Origin: JBEKZQ01 sp049509675
GTDB taxonomy: Bacteria; Planctomycetota; Planctomycetia; Pirellulales; Thermoguttaceae
Assembly (NCBI GenBank): GCA_049509675.1
Contig: JBEKZQ010000013.1
Coordinates: 1-26,862 of the forward strand
Direction: 5' to 3'
Length of the DNA stretch: 26,862 nucleotides
Shown: positions 25,101-26,862 of the stretch, one piece after another
How positions within the stretch are numbered: position 1 is the first letter of the stretch
Layout of the letters: every line of letters starts with the position of its first letter
Position numbers and translations under genes: made by a program
Notes under the pieces: model-generated
Told to the model about the DNA's origin: nothing
The model's input: the letters and a program-made list of their open reading frames with translations, nothing else
Database searches by the model: none

Positions 25101-25694
25101 AAGACTCGGCACCTGTTCAAGCCCCCTTATCGCGCCGTCTGGTCCGGCGAGTTCGAGGAAATGCAGGATGCCGAGAGCCGCCTGATGTGGATCATTCCGC
25201 TGTCGCTCTCGCTGATTTTCATCCTGTTGTATTCGGCCCTGCGATCCTGGCTGGATGCCGTTGTCGTGCTTACCAACGTGCTGGCGATGGCCATGGGCGG
25301 CGTCTGGGCCCTGTACCTGACCGGCACCAACTTCAGCATTTCGGCGGCCGTGGGTTTCATCTCGCTCTTCGGCGTCGCCATCATGGACGGGCTGTTGTTG
25401 ATCTCGTACTTCAACACGCTGCGATCTCAGGGGCGGCCGTTGCAGCAGGCCATTATCGAGGGGGCCAGCAAGCGCGTGCGCCCGGTGATGATGACCGACT
25501 TGACCGCCCTGTGCGGACTGTTGCCGGCCGCCCTTTCCACGCAAATCGGTTCGCAGACCCAGCGACCGCTGGCCATCGTCGTGGTCGGCGGCATGGCCAC
25601 GATGCTGCTGCTCACCCGCTATCTCACGCCGGTGCTCTACAGCTTCTACGGCCATCGCCAACCACCTGCGGAGGCCGCCTGCGTGGCGCATTGA
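22188..25694 (+). CDS. Heavy-metal RND efflux pump (CzcA/CusA type)
   Basis: This 1168-residue inner-membrane antiporter uses the proton gradient to export metal ions through a tripartite complex. The N-terminal helix (PLIVLLLAVGLAVIGVYSF) and the first porter domain (EAYPDPAPPTVEVVALMPGASAEEVERQVTIPLE) are typical. Helix 4 has GAVDFGIIVDSSVIITEN, with Asp468 and Asp474 in the CzcA-type arrangement. Helices near the end include DAVVVLTNVLAMAMGGVW and GFISLFGVAIMDGLLLISYF. It is about 100 residues longer than well-known CzcA/CusA. Additions include a charged insert after LFGGGEDPVRKV (residues about 247-310) and a Gly/Ser/Pro-rich loop near 880-910. The specific metal is not evident. It is in an operon with the adaptor; no outer-membrane channel gene is in view. 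Confidence 0.92.
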   Translation: MVRKLIQWSLDNPLIVLLLAVGLAVIGVYSFLHVNVEAYPDPAPPTVEVVALMPGASAEEVERQVTIPLEVALAGMPGLESLHSKTVFGLSDIKILFNYGVEYKEARQETINRLQSLPPLPPGVTPQISPESATGEIFRYVLDAPKDALDRNVYTLNDLKALQDWVLEREFRGVPRVVDVTSWGGTIRRYEVQPDPDRMRRFGITLAQLQNALSNSNATVGGDYVNQGDVALTVRSVGLFGGGEDPVRKVLGMTDPVKAARILRSEEERRIRDIRALVITSVNNQPVRVEDVVEGGRLAPGERAGEKGVVVGHQTRLGMLAHFQVDDRYQSHFAANHSLSLGQVGHDDTDKVGCIVLLRKGEPTLPALKDIEAKVKELNDPASGRMLPGVRIVPYYDRKELTSVTTHTVTENLLIGMGLVTMILFMFLGNVRTALIVAINIPLALLFAFAALFLRNKSANLLSIGAVDFGIIVDSSVIITENIYRHLAGGENADVPLKTRILRAAGEIDRALLFSTLIMVCAFIPLFTLQGPAGALFGPMAQTYASALAGALALALMLSPVLCLLLFKKLKPVPDNFFVRFIKRSYLVPLGICLKHRWLTVLFFGTLFACTACLLPSLGREFMPELEEGNLWIRDTCPLNTTLARQAAISKEARTILASYPEVIDVVNQIGRTDDGTDTDGYYNSEFFVPLRPQEDWPAVVEQTGWRAWLHGPKRRRTKEELVAEMDDELERKLAGVAWNFSQNIRDNVMEALSGIKGDNSLKIIGPDFKGLQDLGTQAEKILKTVPGLEDVELLSIQGQSHLEFRPDPEKCQRWGVQVADVNNVAASALGGQAVTQMIEGEKRFDVSIRWPAWRRGSETSILDIPVDVGNNQVVQPQGPGFVPSASGTAQTPPAVGGSLASTANPLSNTPRLRLRDLVSPVGQDGAVDPKGQFEKPGAAVIYREQAKRLIAVKFSVRGRDLASAVDAAREKTRHLFKPPYRAVWSGEFEEMQDAESRLMWIIPLSLSLIFILLYSALRSWLDAVVVLTNVLAMAMGGVWALYLTGTNFSISAAVGFISLFGVAIMDGLLLISYFNTLRSQGRPLQQAIIEGASKRVRPVMMTDLTALCGLLPAALSTQIGSQTQRPLAIVVVGGMATMLLLTRYLTPVLYSFYGHRQPPAEAACVAH

Positions 25695-25818
25695 CATGGC
25701 GCCCGCTACCTTGGGTTTCCCGCCGTTGCGAGGTAGAATTGTGATAGCCGCTGCCCTAGATGTCGGCTGCAGCACGTTCCAGATCGGCCCCTTCCCATCG
25801 GCGGTGCGAGGCGCGCGT

Positions 25819-26862
25819 ATGAGTCACCGGCTCACCCTTCGCATGGCGGCCCCGAGCCTCGTCATCAGCCTGCTGCTGTTCGCCTTGGGCAGCCTGGGAG
25901 CGTGGTACGTTCAGAACTTGCAGAAGAGCACGGCGGCAACGGTCCAATTGGACATGGCGACGATCCACGCCGCAGGAAAGCTGGTGCTTAGCGTCACGGA
26001 AGTGCGCTCGGAATTGAGCGACTTCCTGGCCACCGGAAGCCGCGCCCATCTGGAAGCCGTTGCGGCCAAGTGCGCCGAAATGGAACGTTGCCTCCGCCAA
26101 ACGGAAGAGTTGGTGGATGACGAAGACGAAATCGCGTTGACCGGCCGTATCCGCGACGGCTACGAGCGATTACTGGAAACGTTCCGGCAGATATCAAGAA
26201 CATCGGCGGACGCCCAAACCAGACAGGCCGTCGAGCGTCTGAACAACGACCTGCTCCGGCGCAGCGTATTAGTGCCGACACAGGACTTGCTCGCCTTGGA
26301 GGAAAAGCTGAATCGGCAAAGCGGCGACAAGAATCAACGCGTGGCGGCGGGAATGGCGAATGTCCTGTGGCTGTTCGGCGTCTTCGGAGCGGCGGCAGGA
26401 GTGGTGGCCGGTTTCGGCATCGCCCGCAGCGTGACCCGTTCCATCGTGGAACTGTACGTGCCCGTCCGGGCGGCCAGCGGCAAACTGGAAGAAGTGGTCG
26501 GGCCGGTGGACGTGATACCTTCCGCCGGAATCGAGAACCTGGACGTGATCCTGCACAAGATGACCGACCAGATCGGCACGGTCGTGGACCGCTTGCAGCA
26601 AAGCCAGATCGAAGTGCTGCGTGCCGAGCAGATGGCCGCCCTGGGGCAACTTGCGGCCGGCATGGCGCATGAGCTGCGCAATCCGCTCACGGCCATGAAA
26701 ATGCTCATCCAGAACGCCCTGAAAGCGCGGCCGGCCAACGGCCTGACCGACCGCGACCTGGCTGTCTTGGAAGCGGAGACGACGCGGTTGGAACGCTCGC
26801 TGCAGACGTTCCTCGATTTTGCCCGGCCACCCGCGCTGGAGAAGCGGTCGGGGGATGTTTGC
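25819..26862 (+). CDS. Sensor histidine kinase, 3' end beyond the window
   Basis: The 348 visible codons run open to the window end. Residues about 10-32 form a membrane helix (PSLVISLLLFALGSLGAWYV). An extracytoplasmic helical domain of about 140 residues follows, rich in Glu and Leu. A second helix (VLWLFGVFGAAAGVVAGFGIA) then leads into a HAMP-like linker. The dimerisation domain has AAGMAHELRNPLTAMKMLIQ with phospho-acceptor His284, then LETSLQTFLDFARPP-type sequence. The ATP-binding domain must lie outside. GAGGCG at 25808-25813 supports ATG 25819. A 20-codon frame (25760-25822) ends in ATGA overlapping the start, which could couple translation. It lies 124 bp after the pump gene in the same direction and may sense its substrate, but no regulator gene is visible. 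Confidence 0.88.
   Translation, partial: MSHRLTLRMAAPSLVISLLLFALGSLGAWYVQNLQKSTAATVQLDMATIHAAGKLVLSVTEVRSELSDFLATGSRAHLEAVAAKCAEMERCLRQTEELVDDEDEIALTGRIRDGYERLLETFRQISRTSADAQTRQAVERLNNDLLRRSVLVPTQDLLALEEKLNRQSGDKNQRVAAGMANVLWLFGVFGAAAGVVAGFGIARSVTRSIVELYVPVRAASGKLEEVVGPVDVIPSAGIENLDVILHKMTDQIGTVVDRLQQSQIEVLRAEQMAALGQLAAGMAHELRNPLTAMKMLIQNALKARPANGLTDRDLAVLEAETTRLERSLQTFLDFARPPALEKRSGDVC

Noticed and set aside
23547..25775. 742-codon minus-strand frame opposite the RND pump
   Set aside because: Antisense shadow of conserved pump helices.

Overview
The window (about 62% GC by eye) looks like chromosomal DNA of a planctomycete, probably a Pirellulales-like lineage. This is inferred from gene style, not from a marker gene. 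The signs are a Ser/Thr kinase fused through one membrane segment to a SUMF1/FGE-sulfatase-like domain, a DMG instead of DFG in that kinase, large secreted polysaccharide-active proteins, an ECF sigma factor, an APC permease with universal-stress domains, and many short palindromic repeats between genes.

Layout. 1-3.1 kb (minus strand): a secreted GH5-like glycosidase, a NapH-like polyferredoxin membrane protein with a small membrane-anchored partner, and a complete selenocysteine tRNA gene (selC, anticodon UCA, CCA encoded). 3.4-5.8 kb (plus): the kinase/SUMF1 receptor. 6.1-7.0 kb: an SDR oxidoreductase. 7.3-7.9 kb (minus): an ECF sigma factor. 8.1-8.8 kb: a 55-residue basic protein and a 128-residue unknown. 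9.0-12.1 kb: an NDP-forming acyl-CoA synthetase fused to a GNAT acetyltransferase, then a thioredoxin-like [2Fe-2S] ferredoxin. 12.3-15.1 kb: the APC/USP permease. 15.1-16.4 kb: a gene-poor stretch with hairpins and what may be a transposase tail. 16.4-20.1 kb: a giant secreted GH-A-like protein with sugar-binding-type domains. 20.6-26.9 kb: an RND metal-efflux adaptor and pump, followed by a sensor histidine kinase cut off by the window end.

How genes work together. The polyferredoxin and its small partner form a short operon (18 bp gap). The adaptor and CzcA-type pump form one transport unit with no outer-membrane channel gene in view; the histidine kinase 124 bp downstream could be its sensor, but that rests on position alone. 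The remaining genes look like independent housekeeping or accessory functions.

The most unusual property is the repeat content. About eleven different short palindromic or tandem repeat types occur in 27 kb. Several run into coding sequence: two lie in frame inside the kinase gene, one supplies the C-terminus of the polyferredoxin, and several lie directly in front of, or inside, the 5' end of the giant secreted protein. The selC gene shows that the genome has at least one part of a selenocysteine system, although no convincing selenoprotein is present here. I found no CRISPR array, rRNA, intact insertion sequence or phage gene.
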